A stretch of 39,358 nt of DNA from DASQHW01 sp038209365 (GCA_038209365.1 JBBQXS010000041.1:1-39358), one strand, 5' to 3'. Positions 1-8,479 are shown, numbered from the stretch's first letter. Translations and numbers: made by a program. Notes: generated by a model not told the origin, from the sequence alone.

Positions 1-94
1 CATTCAGCGGTATGGACCGGCATCAGGCGACATCGTAAGAACGTCGTGACCAGCATGTTTGCGGGTTTTGGCTGCTCGCGCGCAGCCCCGCCCG

Positions 95-140
95 CTGCTT
101 TGCAAGCAGGGGGTCGTGGGTTCGAGTCCCATCGTCTCCA
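95..140 (+). other. 3' half of tRNA-Ala(TGC), probable integration (att) site remnant
   Basis: Bases 99-105 form a 7-base anticodon loop with TGC at 101-103. They are followed by the 3' anticodon strand, a variable loop, a complete T arm (116-132, loop TTCGAGT) and an acceptor 3' strand CGTCTCC plus discriminator A at 140. No matching 5' acceptor (GGAGACG) or D arm (AGTTGGTAG-like) occurs in 1-94, so only the 3' half of the gene is here. Integrases commonly use tRNA 3' ends and leave exactly such a copy at the far end of the inserted element. By that logic the element would lie to the left, outside the window. A contig broken inside a chimera could look the same. Confidence 0.6.
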
Positions 141-470
141 CTCGCGGATATGCAGGTCGGGACCCATGTACTCGACATCCGCAGCTCCCTTGATGTGACA
201 TCGTGCGGTTCACCGCCGCCTACCGCCGGCGCGGCGAACGGCAGGTGCGCACCGGCATCGGGGACGATGTCGAGGTCCCAGGAAAGCCGGACGACCGCTG
301 ACCACGATTGCGGGACGCTGAATGCTGGCCGCGTCGTGAGGCCGTGCTTCCAGCGTCGCGCGCGGCGCGTGCTGCGCCCGGCTCGCCGTGATCCCCGCGA
401 TGCCGAGGAGGCATCGGGCAGGCGGCATGTGGCCGGCGCAACGGGTAGAGCAACGTGCGCGGGCCTGATG
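141..470. other. Non-coding stretch after the tRNA fragment
   Basis: No convincing gene is visible in about 330 bases. Reading frames stay open on both strands but have no good start context and encode Arg/Ala/Pro-rich chains typical of GC-rich non-coding DNA. The region could be the decayed junction of an inserted element plus the promoter of the following dehydrogenase gene. I could not pick out a clear promoter. Confidence 0.5.
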
Positions 471-481
471 GGGGAGGTGTC

Positions 482-1267
482 ATGAAGCGCTATGACGGTC
501 AGGTCGCCGTGGTGACCGGCGCCTCGTCGGGGATCGGGCGTCGAGTCGCGTTGGCTCTCGCCGAGCGCGGAGCGATGGTCGTCGGCATGGCGCGACGAGA
601 ATCGCTCCTGCGGGAGTTCGGCGAGGAACTGCAGCGCATGTCATCGCATCACGACACGGTCGTGTGTGACGTCGCCGACACTGACGGGTTTCGTGAGCAC
701 TTGGCGGGCATCGAGCGGCGCTACGGGCGCGTCGACGTGCTCATCAACAATGCCGGGATCTATGAATCGACACCGATCGCCGACGTAAGGGAGGAAGCAG
801 ACGAGGTGTACGCGCGGGTGATGGCGACGAACTTCTTCGCGGTCGTCGCGGGGACGTTGGCGGTGTTGCCGGGCATGTTGGCGCGAGCCCGCGGCATCGT
901 CGTCAATGTCTCGTCGGATTCGGCCCGTGCTCCGGAGGCCCGGGAGGGCGCCTATGCCGGCAGCAAGGCCGCGCTGTCGGCGTTCACCGAGTCGGTCGCC
1001 TACGAGACTGCCGGTCGGGGCGTGCACGTCCATGTGCTGTATCCGGCATGGGTGCCGACCGCGATGGGACTCGGTGACGGCACCGGCGCGCTTCCTCCGA
1101 AACTTGTCCGTCGGACCGAAGCACAGGTATCAGAGTTGTTGCTCGAACGGATGGGCAGCACCCGAGTGGACATCAACGCGTCCCGGTTGCCGGTCCTTGC
1201 CGTGGTCGGTCGCGCCGTCGTGCCGGCGCTCTACGCCCGCACGATGGCGAGGCGTGGACGCGGCTAG
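482..1267 (+). CDS. Short-chain dehydrogenase/reductase (SDR)
   Basis: A 261-residue classical SDR that should oxidise or reduce an alcohol/ketone with NAD(P)H. The Rossmann motif TGASSGIG lies near residues 12-19, NNAG near 90, the catalytic serine in NVSSDS near 140, and the YxxxK pair in YAGSK near 158. The substrate cannot be told from sequence. I chose the ATG at 482 because GGGGAGGT at 471-478 is a strong ribosome binding site. An in-frame ATG at 455 would only add MRGPDGGGV. The C-terminal 50 residues are typical of membrane-lipid or sterol-type SDRs in actinobacteria, but this is weak. The methyltransferase gene follows after 21 bases in the same direction, so the two may be cotranscribed. 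Confidence 0.9.
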   Translation: MKRYDGQVAVVTGASSGIGRRVALALAERGAMVVGMARRESLLREFGEELQRMSSHHDTVVCDVADTDGFREHLAGIERRYGRVDVLINNAGIYESTPIADVREEADEVYARVMATNFFAVVAGTLAVLPGMLARARGIVVNVSSDSARAPEAREGAYAGSKAALSAFTESVAYETAGRGVHVHVLYPAWVPTAMGLGDGTGALPPKLVRRTEAQVSELLLERMGSTRVDINASRLPVLAVVGRAVVPALYARTMARRGRG

Positions 1268-1288
1268 TCCCCGAGGGCTCGCGACGCC

Positions 1289-2077
1289 GTGACACATTCG
1301 CACCGCGAGAGGGCTACGACCAAAGATCCGGCGCGATTGACCATCGCCGAGTTCACCGATCCGCGTCTCGTTGCGATCTACGACACCGTGAACTCTTACG
1401 AGCCCGGCACGCAGCCGGACTTCTACCTGCAACTGGCCAGGGAGCTCGGTGCGAGAACCGTGATCGATTTCGGGTGCGGCACAGGATTGATCACCCGAGA
1501 GTTCGCCCGTCGTGGCTACAAGGTGATTGGCGTTGATCCTGCTCCCGCCATGATCGATGTGGCTCGGCATCGTCCCTCAGGCGATCTCGTGCGGTGGGTC
1601 GAAGGTGATGCAAGCGAACTAGGGACGCCGCATGCCGACCTTGCGATCATGAGCGGCCACGTCGCTCAGTTCTTTCTCACCGACGAGGCGTGGCACACGG
1701 CGCTCGTTGCATTGCACGGTGCTTTGCGTCTCGGTGGCCGGCTCGCATTCGAGAGTCGTAACCCGCTGGTGCGTGATTGGGAGAACTGGACCCGGGAGGC
1801 GCGCTGGTCTGTGCATGATCCGAACGCCGGCCAGATAGACACCTGGTGCGAGGTCGAACAAGTGCACGATGAGATCGTTTCGTGCACCAACCATTATGTG
1901 TTCATGAGCACCGGTGAAGAGCTGATCTCCCCGGTCAAGCTGCGATTTCGGACTGAAGCACAACTCGTTCGCGCACTCGCCGATGTTGGCTTCGTTGTCG
2001 AGCACTTGTACGGAGACTGGGATCGCCGACAGGCCACCCCGACGACCCGGGAGCTGATTGTCGTCGCCGGCCGCTGA
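1289..2077 (+). CDS. Class I SAM-dependent methyltransferase
   Basis: A 262-residue protein with a GTG start. The SAM-binding motif I reads VIDFGCGTGLITREFA (about residues 59-74), followed by an acidic VIGVDPAPAM strand end and an EGDASEL motif that contacts the adenine. This is the Methyltransf_11/25 fold. The N-terminal segment YDTVNSYEPGTQPDFYLQLA is typical of small-molecule methyltransferases that act on unknown acceptors. The C-terminal half forms the usual antiparallel beta sheet. It sits 21 bases after the SDR and could modify the same substrate. No clear ribosome binding site precedes the GTG, so translation may depend on the upstream gene. Confidence 0.85.
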   Translation: MTHSHRERATTKDPARLTIAEFTDPRLVAIYDTVNSYEPGTQPDFYLQLARELGARTVIDFGCGTGLITREFARRGYKVIGVDPAPAMIDVARHRPSGDLVRWVEGDASELGTPHADLAIMSGHVAQFFLTDEAWHTALVALHGALRLGGRLAFESRNPLVRDWENWTREARWSVHDPNAGQIDTWCEVEQVHDEIVSCTNHYVFMSTGEELISPVKLRFRTEAQLVRALADVGFVVEHLYGDWDRRQATPTTRELIVVAGR

Positions 2078-2160
2078 CGACAGCGAGTGGCTTGACCCGG
2101 CAACTCACTCCCCTGGCCAGTCGATGCCCGGGTTCGAAGAGTGTCTCACTAGGTCCACTG

Positions 2161-3501
2161 TTATGCGCTGACCGCGAAGAGTTGCCAGGCTTCGGGAACG
2201 CCCTTGAGTTCGTGGATTCCCCGGTCGCTGAAGCCGATTCCTGAACCGACGACGAGGTCCTTTACGGTGCGCGATACGAGGACCTCACCGGCCTCAGCGT
2301 GTGCGACAACTCGAGCGGCGATGTGGACGGCGAGACCGTGGATCTCTTCGTCGTGGATCTCGATCTCGCCGGTGTGCACGCCGGCGCGCACTTCGATGCC
2401 GAGACCGGTCGCTCCGTCGCGAACCACCCGGGCGCAGGAAACAGCCCGCGCGGGTCCGTCGAAGCGAGCGATGAAGCCGTCGCCCTCGGTGCTCACCTCC
2501 TTGCCGCGGAATCGTTCGACGCTCCGCCGGACCAAGGCGTAGTAGCTCTCGATCACGTCGCGCCATCGATGGTCGCCCATCGCCGCGGCCCGCTCGGTTG
2601 ACCCGACGATATCTGTGAAGAGCAACGTTGCAAGGGTGCGCTCGTCCGCCACCACGGAGCGGGCGCCGGTCACGAACTCCTCTACTTCGGCGACGACCCG
2701 GTCGGCATCGGCGAACCACGGGAAGTGATCGACGCCGTCGAGTTCGACCCGTCGGGCATTCGGGATCCTTCCCGCCATGTACGCGCTCTGCTGCTCGAAC
2801 ATCGACATTCCCGTCGCGCCGTGGATGATCAGAGACGGCGCTTGCACGCTCGGCAACACTGCACGCACGTCCGTGGCGAGGAGCGCCTCGTACATCGCAC
2901 GCATGCCACCAGGACTGTTCGAAAGCCGCTCTGCCTGTGCCCACAAGGCGACCACGTGTGGTTCCTCGATCCGTGAAGTCCCGAAACCGAGGAGCGACTG
3001 ACCTGTTCCGTAGGTATCCATAACGAAGTCGGTGAACGCCGCGTGCGCATCCGCACTATCGCCCGCGTGACTCTCGAGTTCGCCTGGCACGCCGCCGTAG
3101 CACACGAACGTCTCGTACAACACGAGTGCCTCGACCCGCGACGGGTACGTCGCCGCGAACGTGAGGCTGATCGGACCGCCTTCGGAGACAGCGAACAAAG
3201 TGGCGTGCTCGCTGCCAACCGCGTCCATCACCGCCCGGATGTCGTCCATGCGCTCCTCGATGCTCGCGGCGCCCGCGAGGCGGTCCGAGAGGCCATTCCC
3301 GCGCTTGTCGAACACCACAACACGTGCGAACGACGCGAGGCCCTGTAGGAACTCTGTGTATCCGGGGAGCTGATGGAAGAACTCGACGTGCGAGACGATG
3401 CCCGGCACGTAGATCAGGTCGCGCGGCCCGTCCCCGATGACCTGATACGCGACGCTCACATCGCCGCTCCGCGCATACCGAACGCCACTGATGTCGCTCA
3501 T
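2161..3501 (-). CDS. Alpha/beta hydrolase fused to class III adenylate/guanylate cyclase
   Basis: A 446-residue fusion. Residues 1-280 are an alpha/beta hydrolase: the nucleophile elbow is AVSEGG (Ser106; the usual first Gly is Ala) and the likely catalytic His is in GVDHF (His259). Residues 285-446 are a class III cyclase domain with the two metal Asp residues in FTDIVGS (Asp297) and EGDGF (Asp341) and an AAR motif for the transition-state Arg (397). The usual purine-contact Lys before EGDG is replaced by Ser-Thr, so substrate choice (ATP or GTP) is uncertain. The architecture matches mycobacterial LipJ/Rv1900c-type proteins. The gene converges on the methyltransferase gene and diverges from the repeat protein. 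It probably makes cyclic nucleotide under control of a ligand bound by the hydrolase domain (inference). Confidence 0.9.
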   Translation of the reverse strand: MSDISGVRYARSGDVSVAYQVIGDGPRDLIYVPGIVSHVEFFHQLPGYTEFLQGLASFARVVVFDKRGNGLSDRLAGAASIEERMDDIRAVMDAVGSEHATLFAVSEGGPISLTFAATYPSRVEALVLYETFVCYGGVPGELESHAGDSADAHAAFTDFVMDTYGTGQSLLGFGTSRIEEPHVVALWAQAERLSNSPGGMRAMYEALLATDVRAVLPSVQAPSLIIHGATGMSMFEQQSAYMAGRIPNARRVELDGVDHFPWFADADRVVAEVEEFVTGARSVVADERTLATLLFTDIVGSTERAAAMGDHRWRDVIESYYALVRRSVERFRGKEVSTEGDGFIARFDGPARAVSCARVVRDGATGLGIEVRAGVHTGEIEIHDEEIHGLAVHIAARVVAHAEAGEVLVSRTVKDLVVGSGIGFSDRGIHELKGVPEAWQLFAVSA

Positions 3502-3513
3502 GACTCAGCGTCC

Positions 3514-3528
3514 AACACTTCTTGTGTT
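3514..3528. promoter_or_regulatory. Short palindrome just upstream of the hydrolase-cyclase start
   Basis: AACAC-TTCTT-GTGTT is a perfect 5-bp-arm inverted repeat 13-27 bases before the hydrolase-cyclase start codon. Its position would suit an operator or a small 5' UTR hairpin. It is short enough to be chance. Confidence 0.25.
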
Positions 3529-3724
3529 CGGGTGACCTACTCGGGTCTTGTTCACCACGCACAGAATGCCCTGATGGAGGATCGGGTGCACGTCGTTGCG
3601 ATGTTTTCGTAGCCTCGAAGGTGCAGCCTTGACCTCACTCCTGACTTGAGGAAGGGTGGGCCGAAAGACCACTCGTGCGTTGGCGGGAAGTCGGGGGACG
3701 ACGCCGCGTCGAAGGAGGTCGCTC

Positions 3725-5830
3725 TTGCGCAAGCAGACGTTCGCAACTGGCGCAGTGCTGTTGACGGCAATGCTCGCGGCGCTCCCGACAGCGACGACGG
3801 CAGTGGCCGCGCCGACCTGGGCGGCGGTGACGACTCCGACGTTGCTGGGGCCGCCAAACGCAGAGTTTCGTAGTGTGGCGTGCGCGTCACAGTGTTTCTC
3901 GGTCGGGAAGTTCGTCAGTCCCTCAGGATTCACCCGGCCGCTGATCCATTTGCGCAACGGCAACGCATGGTCGAACGTGTCTGCGCCGTACGTCGCCAAT
4001 CGCGACAGTTCGTTGGCCGGTATCGGGTGCTTCGGCGATTCGCTCTGTGTTGCGGTCGGGTCGCGGACGAACGGCACGCAGTTGTTGACGTTCGTCGAAC
4101 GTTGGAACGGCACGAGTTGGTCGATCATCTCGAGCCCGAACCCCGTGGGCGCGGCGCAGAGCGAACTGTCGAGTGTCGCGTGCGCGAGCGCGACGACCTG
4201 TTTCGCAGTCGGGCGGACGACGGCGACGAACGCGGACAACGTCACGTTGATCGAGCGGTGGAACGGCATGTCGTGGTCGATCGTGTCGAGCCCGAACCCC
4301 GCGGGCGCCGACCTCTCCATGTTGTCCGGCGTGGCCTGTACGAGCCCGACGGATTGCTTCGCGGTCGGCGAATCGACGGACACGTCTGGGCACCGCGCGG
4401 TGTTGATCGAGCGGTGGAATGGCAGCAAGTGGGCGATCGTCGCGAGTCCGACGCTGAACCTGGAGGCGCGGTTGTCGGCGATCACCTGCGCGAACTCGAC
4501 GAACTGTTTCGCCGTCGGTGACCGGTCGGGTTTCGTGTCGCTCACGTTGATCGAGCGGTGGAACGGCACCTCGTGGTCGGTCGTTTCGTCGCCGACCCCG
4601 GACGGCGGCGGGCCGAACCGGCTGCTGGGCGTCTCGTGCACGACTGCGCAGAGTTGTGTCGCGGTCGGTTCGCACAGCAGCGAAACGCTGGTCGAGCGTT
4701 GGAACCGAACCACGTGGTCGGTCGAGCCGAGCCCCAACCGGACGCCGGGAAGCAACGTGTTGCAGTCCGTGTCGTGTGCCGGCGACTGCACCGCCGTCGG
4801 CTCATCCGACAGTGGGACCCGCACGATGATCGAGCGGGGCGTCGCGGGGAGTTGGTCGATCGTCTTCACGACCAATCCGAGCGGGCCGCCCAACGCGCAC
4901 CTGCACGGCGTTTCATGCGTGAGCGCGACCAACTGTTTCGCGGTCGGCGATTCCCTTCACCAGGCGCTCGTCGAGCGGTGGAACGGCACGTCATGGTCGG
5001 TTGTCGCGAGCCCTCGCCCCGCCGGTTCGTTCGATTCCGAACTGCACGACGTCACGTGCGTGTCGGCGACGACCTGCTTCGCCGTCGGCCATTACTCGAC
5101 CGATACCGAGACGCGCACGCTCGTTGAGCAATGGAACGGCACGTCCTGGTCGATCGTCCCGTCGCCCAATCCCGTGTTCTCACCATCCGGCGAGTTGTCG
5201 GGTATCGCGTGTACGAGCGCGACGAATTGCTTCGCGGTCGGTTCGCAGCCTTTTCACTCCCTGATCGAGCGGTGGAACGGCACTTCGTGGTCGATCGTTG
5301 ACAGCCAAAGCGATGGGCTGCTCAAGGATGTCGCCTGTCCGTCCCCGACGCGCTGTTTCGCCGTCGGCAGTCAGAGCAGCGGATCAGCCATCGAGACGTG
5401 GAACGGCACGAGCTGGTCACTCGACCCCACCACGATCAATACCGGCTCGCTGCAAGATGTCTCCTGTGTGAGCACCACCAACTGCATCGCAGTGGGAAAC
5501 CAAGCGTTCGGGTCTGCACTCTTGAGCGTGCGGTGGAACGGCACGACGTGGTCGCAACTCACCGCGCCGAGCCCGGGCGGCGACCCCGACGGGTTCAAGG
5601 GGTTCTTCGGTGTGGTGTGCACGAGCACGACGAGTTGTTTCGGCGTCGGCGGTTACCGAGACACCCAGGACCAGCTCAAGGTGCTGATCGAGCAGTGGAA
5701 CGGATCGAGCTGGTCCATCGTCCAATCGTCCCAACGCGGCGTCCTTCGAGAGATATCGTGCGCGAGCGCGGTGAGCTGCTTCGCGGTCGGCGATCGGGAT
5801 CAGCAAACGCTGGCCATGCGGTACACGTAG
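3725..5830 (+). CDS. Exported 14-repeat protein, probable double beta-propeller
   Basis: A roughly 701-residue exported protein. I place the start at TTG 3725 because GAAGGAGGT at 3711-3719 is an ideal ribosome binding site. The protein then opens with a clean Sec signal peptide (RKQ, then a long hydrophobic core, then AVAA-PTW). An in-frame GTG at 3656 would add an Arg-rich 23-residue leader. The mature part is 14 consecutive units of 42-52 residues. Their consensus is L-x-x-V-x-C-x-S-x-x-x-C-F-A-V-G, then a variable stretch, then LIERWNGTSWSIVSSPNP. The Cys pair (C-x5-6-C) in nearly every unit suggests one disulfide per blade. The last unit lacks the WNGTSW half, as in propellers closed by N-terminal Velcro. 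Fourteen units fits two seven-bladed propellers. The ligand is unknown. Confidence 0.85.
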   Translation: MRKQTFATGAVLLTAMLAALPTATTAVAAPTWAAVTTPTLLGPPNAEFRSVACASQCFSVGKFVSPSGFTRPLIHLRNGNAWSNVSAPYVANRDSSLAGIGCFGDSLCVAVGSRTNGTQLLTFVERWNGTSWSIISSPNPVGAAQSELSSVACASATTCFAVGRTTATNADNVTLIERWNGMSWSIVSSPNPAGADLSMLSGVACTSPTDCFAVGESTDTSGHRAVLIERWNGSKWAIVASPTLNLEARLSAITCANSTNCFAVGDRSGFVSLTLIERWNGTSWSVVSSPTPDGGGPNRLLGVSCTTAQSCVAVGSHSSETLVERWNRTTWSVEPSPNRTPGSNVLQSVSCAGDCTAVGSSDSGTRTMIERGVAGSWSIVFTTNPSGPPNAHLHGVSCVSATNCFAVGDSLHQALVERWNGTSWSVVASPRPAGSFDSELHDVTCVSATTCFAVGHYSTDTETRTLVEQWNGTSWSIVPSPNPVFSPSGELSGIACTSATNCFAVGSQPFHSLIERWNGTSWSIVDSQSDGLLKDVACPSPTRCFAVGSQSSGSAIETWNGTSWSLDPTTINTGSLQDVSCVSTTNCIAVGNQAFGSALLSVRWNGTTWSQLTAPSPGGDPDGFKGFFGVVCTSTTSCFGVGGYRDTQDQLKVLIEQWNGSSWSIVQSSQRGVLREISCASAVSCFAVGDRDQQTLAMRYT
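3876..5827 (+). repeat. Tandem array of 14 protein-coding repeats (about 130-155 bp each)
   Basis: The repeats are still visible at DNA level. Near-identical 20-mers encoding LIERWNGTSWS recur about every 150 bp, as does TGTTTCGCGGTCGG-like DNA encoding CFAVG. Several neighbours (units 2-5, 8-10) are closer to each other than to the rest, pointing to local duplication. Boundaries are approximate. Confidence 0.75.
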
Positions 5831-5896
5831 CCGGGTCGCTCGGATGTCGAGTGGTCGTCTGTCGTGATGATCTCGCGAGGTTGAGGGGGGAATGCT

Positions 5897-6832
5897 GTGG
5901 ATTTCGGGGTCCATCTCCCGCTGATGGACTTCGGCCATCATCCGTACACCCTCGATCATCTCATCGGGTACACGAAAGCCGCGGCACAACTCGGCTTCAG
6001 TTCCCTGTCGGTGAACGACCACATGGTCTTTTCCGTCCCCTGGCTCGACGGACCGGTCGCGCTCGCGGCGGTGATGGAGCACTCAGGAGAGATGACACTT
6101 GCAACCACGGTCTCGCTCGCAGTCGTGCGGGGACCGGTCCCGGTCGCCAAGACCTTGGGCGCGATCGATCGTCTGTCGGGAGGTCGGCTGGTCGTGGCAG
6201 TCGGTCCGGGTTCGTCACTCGAGGACTACGCCGCCGTCGGTCTCGATTTCTCGGAGCGCTGGCAACGGTTCGACGAGGCGATCGGCGCGCTCCGGGCGCT
6301 GTGGCGCAAAGACGGCGCGCCGTTCGTCGGCCGCTTCTACTCGACCGAGGGTCTTTCCTTGGAACCCCGGCCCGCACAACGGTTCGGACCACCGATCTGG
6401 GTCGGGAGCTGGGGCTCCGACGCCGGGCTTCGTCGCGTGGCCCGGCTCGCCGACGGATGGCTGGCATCTGCCTACAACACAACCCCGCAGATGTTCAGCC
6501 AAGCATGGCAAGGCCTTTGCTCGCAGCTCCCAGATCACGGGAAAGCTTCCGAGACGTTCCCGAACGCGCTTGCGACGATGTGGTGCTACATCACCGATGA
6601 CCGCGACGAAGCCGAGCGCATCCTCAAGGAGCGGGTCGTTCCCACCGTGCACCGACCCGAAGACATGCTCCGCGAGCGTCTCCCTATCGGCCCTCCCGAA
6701 CTGTTCGCCGAGAAGTTGACTGCCTTCGCGCAAGCAGGCGTGCAACGCGTCTTCATCTGGCCCGTCGCCGACGAGCGACAGCAGCTCCACCGGTTCTGGA
6801 ACGACGTGCGACCGCTTGTCGGCGCCACGTAG
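5897..6832 (+). CDS. Luciferase-like (LLM class) oxidoreductase, probably F420-dependent
   Basis: A 311-residue TIM-barrel flavin or F420-dependent oxidoreductase. It opens MDFGVHLPLMDFG, and shows SVNDHMVF (the conserved D-H of LLM proteins), TLATTVSLAVVRGPVPVAKTLGAIDRLSGGRLVVAVGPGSS and the late IWVGSWGSDAGLRRVARLADGWL motif that lines the cofactor site. Actinobacterial members of this class mostly use F420. The GTG start is preceded by GAGGGGGGAA. It lies 66 bases after the repeat protein on the same strand with no clear functional tie. The substrate is unknown. Confidence 0.87.
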   Translation: MDFGVHLPLMDFGHHPYTLDHLIGYTKAAAQLGFSSLSVNDHMVFSVPWLDGPVALAAVMEHSGEMTLATTVSLAVVRGPVPVAKTLGAIDRLSGGRLVVAVGPGSSLEDYAAVGLDFSERWQRFDEAIGALRALWRKDGAPFVGRFYSTEGLSLEPRPAQRFGPPIWVGSWGSDAGLRRVARLADGWLASAYNTTPQMFSQAWQGLCSQLPDHGKASETFPNALATMWCYITDDRDEAERILKERVVPTVHRPEDMLRERLPIGPPELFAEKLTAFAQAGVQRVFIWPVADERQQLHRFWNDVRPLVGAT

Positions 6833-6897
6833 GTGGGAGACCCGTCGTCCACCTTTCGGCGGGGTTCGCGGCGTCTCTCGTCTGGAACACTTACCGC

Positions 6898-7614
6898 ATG
6901 ACGGACTTCGAAGGCGCCGACCTGCGCGGCGCGCAGTTCCGCGAGGTCGATCTCACGGGCGCGCGGGTTGAGGGCGCCAACCTGACGAACGTGAAGATGT
7001 CCGACGTGTGGTTGGTGAACGTCGACATCGACGGCATGTTCAACGGCGTGAAGATCAACGGCGTCGACGTCACGGCGTACGTGAGTGCCGAGCTCGCTCG
7101 CATCAATCCGGAACGGGCGCTCATGGAGCCGACGAATCCCGAAGGGATGCGTGCGGCGTGGAGCGCGGTCTCCTCGCTTTGGGACGCGACCATCGAACGC
7201 GCGCAAGAGCTCCCGGAGGAAACGCTCCACGCGTCGGTCGACGGTGAGTTTTCGTTCGTGCAAACGCTTCGCCACTTGGTGTTCGCGACGGACAAATGGT
7301 TCACCGTGCCGATCCGGAACGGCGAGTTCCACCCGATCGGCTTGCCGAACACCGGGAGTCTCGACTTCCCGTGGCCCGGCCTCGATCGCGAGTCCGATCC
7401 GTCGTTCGCCGACACGCTGGCTGTGCGTCGCGATCGTGGCGCGCGCTTCGCGAAGTATCTCGCCGACCTCGAGCCGGCCGACCTCACCCAGACCCGTGAG
7501 GTGCTCGAAAACGGGAATGCCCCGGTGCAGGCATGCTTGCATGTCGTCTTCGAAGAGGAGATGGCACACCACGACTACGCGACGCGCGATCTCGATGCGC
7601 TGGAGCGCTCGTAG
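6898..7614 (+). CDS. Pentapeptide-repeat / DinB-like fusion protein
   Basis: A 238-residue protein. Residues 1-50 carry about eight pentapeptide units of A(D/N)LxX type (ADLRG, AQFRE, VDLTG, ARVEG, ANLTN, VKMSD, VWLVN). From about residue 80 a DinB-type four-helix domain follows, with TLRHLVFATDKWF and EEMAHHDYATRDL providing the His residues that bind a metal in this family. DinB/YfiT-like proteins include thiol-dependent transferases that use mycothiol in actinobacteria. The pentapeptide part may be a protein-binding platform. Similar fusions exist in actinobacteria, but I cannot name the function. An ATG start follows ACTTACCGC with no strong ribosome binding site. Confidence 0.8.
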   Translation: MTDFEGADLRGAQFREVDLTGARVEGANLTNVKMSDVWLVNVDIDGMFNGVKINGVDVTAYVSAELARINPERALMEPTNPEGMRAAWSAVSSLWDATIERAQELPEETLHASVDGEFSFVQTLRHLVFATDKWFTVPIRNGEFHPIGLPNTGSLDFPWPGLDRESDPSFADTLAVRRDRGARFAKYLADLEPADLTQTREVLENGNAPVQACLHVVFEEEMAHHDYATRDLDALERS

Positions 7615-7618
7615 CGGC

Positions 7619-7642
7619 TCGCCCGCCTGCCTGCGCGGGCGA
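7619..7642 (+). terminator. Hairpin after the DinB gene, possible terminator
   Basis: TCGCCCGC (7619-7626) and GCGGGCGA (7635-7642) form a perfect 8-bp stem with an 8-base loop, 4 bases after the stop codon. There is no U tract, as is common in high-GC actinobacteria. Confidence 0.45.
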
Positions 7643-7802
7643 CGCACACGCACACCCAGCCGTTCTCGGCGACAAACGTTGCCGTCGGTCGTCCCGTAAC
7701 CCCTTGTCTTCGGCGCGCACCGAGGCGCAGGCTTGGACGGCCGGTATTTCGGGCCGCTGTGTCGGTTCGCCGTCACCATTGACGTCGCTCGAGGAGAACA
7801 TC

Positions 7803-8432
7803 ATGAACGTCACACGATTGGGTCCCTTCACGGGCCGTCAACTGACAACGATCATCGTCACGCTCATCGTCGCGGTCGGATTCCCGTTCGGCGCGTGGGC
7901 TGTCACCGGCTCGAACATCTTCGTGACCGATGCCACGAGCGGCGCGCACGCGAAGGTGGACCTCAATGGCAGCCTGCAGACGAAGGTGTCGAGCGGATTC
8001 ATCAACGCCACCCCCGCGGCGCCCAACCAGCAGTACATCGCCACCGTGACGTTCAGCGACGTCGGCCCCAAGTGCAAGACGCTCGTCACGCCACCGACCG
8101 GGAAGGCGGTCGTCATCACCACCGTGCACTTCCAGGTGCGCATCTACGATGCCGGTCCCAACACGCGCCTGGGCGACCTCGGTCATTCGGGATCGAGCGG
8201 CTGCACCGGTGGCAACGTCGCTCTCGACGGGGTGTCGTTCTTCGGCAACGTGCCGCAGAGCAACATCTGGCAGGGAGCCGCGTCGCAGCAGCTCGCCTTC
8301 CCCTCGGGTGTCGCCGTTGCGAACGGCCACACGCTCACGGCATCAGTCGCCGGCGGCCCGGACGACAACTGGAGGATCACCGCGTTCGGTTACCTGGTCG
8401 ACGCCGGTCAATGCACGGCAAGGTGTCTGTGA
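7803..8432 (+). CDS. Exported protein of unknown function
   Basis: About 209 residues. I chose ATG 7803 because CGAGGAGAA ends 5 bases before it. The longer frame from 7533 overlaps the previous gene and has no start signal. The N-terminus (MNVTRLGPFTGRQ, then a hydrophobic run to FGAWAVTGS) is a signal peptide or a single membrane anchor. The mature part is Gly/Ser/Thr-rich, probably beta-stranded, with Cys residues in GPKCKTL, SSGCTGG and a GQCTARCL C-terminus that could form disulfides. Similar short proteins of this type (signal, FVTDATSG...VDLNG) occur in soil and freshwater actinobacteria without assigned function. Confidence 0.75.
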   Translation: MNVTRLGPFTGRQLTTIIVTLIVAVGFPFGAWAVTGSNIFVTDATSGAHAKVDLNGSLQTKVSSGFINATPAAPNQQYIATVTFSDVGPKCKTLVTPPTGKAVVITTVHFQVRIYDAGPNTRLGDLGHSGSSGCTGGNVALDGVSFFGNVPQSNIWQGAASQQLAFPSGVAVANGHTLTASVAGGPDDNWRITAFGYLVDAGQCTARCL

Positions 8433-8479
8433 GCAGCACGTTCGGGCGCTGATCCGACAGATGAGACCTGGAGCCTTGG

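Noticed and set aside
150..485. Open reading frame of 111 codons after the tRNA fragment
   Set aside because: Arg/Ala/Pro-rich, no ribosome binding site, overlaps the dehydrogenase start; looks like GC-rich non-coding DNA.
3505..4932. 475-codon open frame on the - strand
   Set aside because: It is antisense to the exported repeat protein; its repetitive character mirrors the repeats and it has no start signal.
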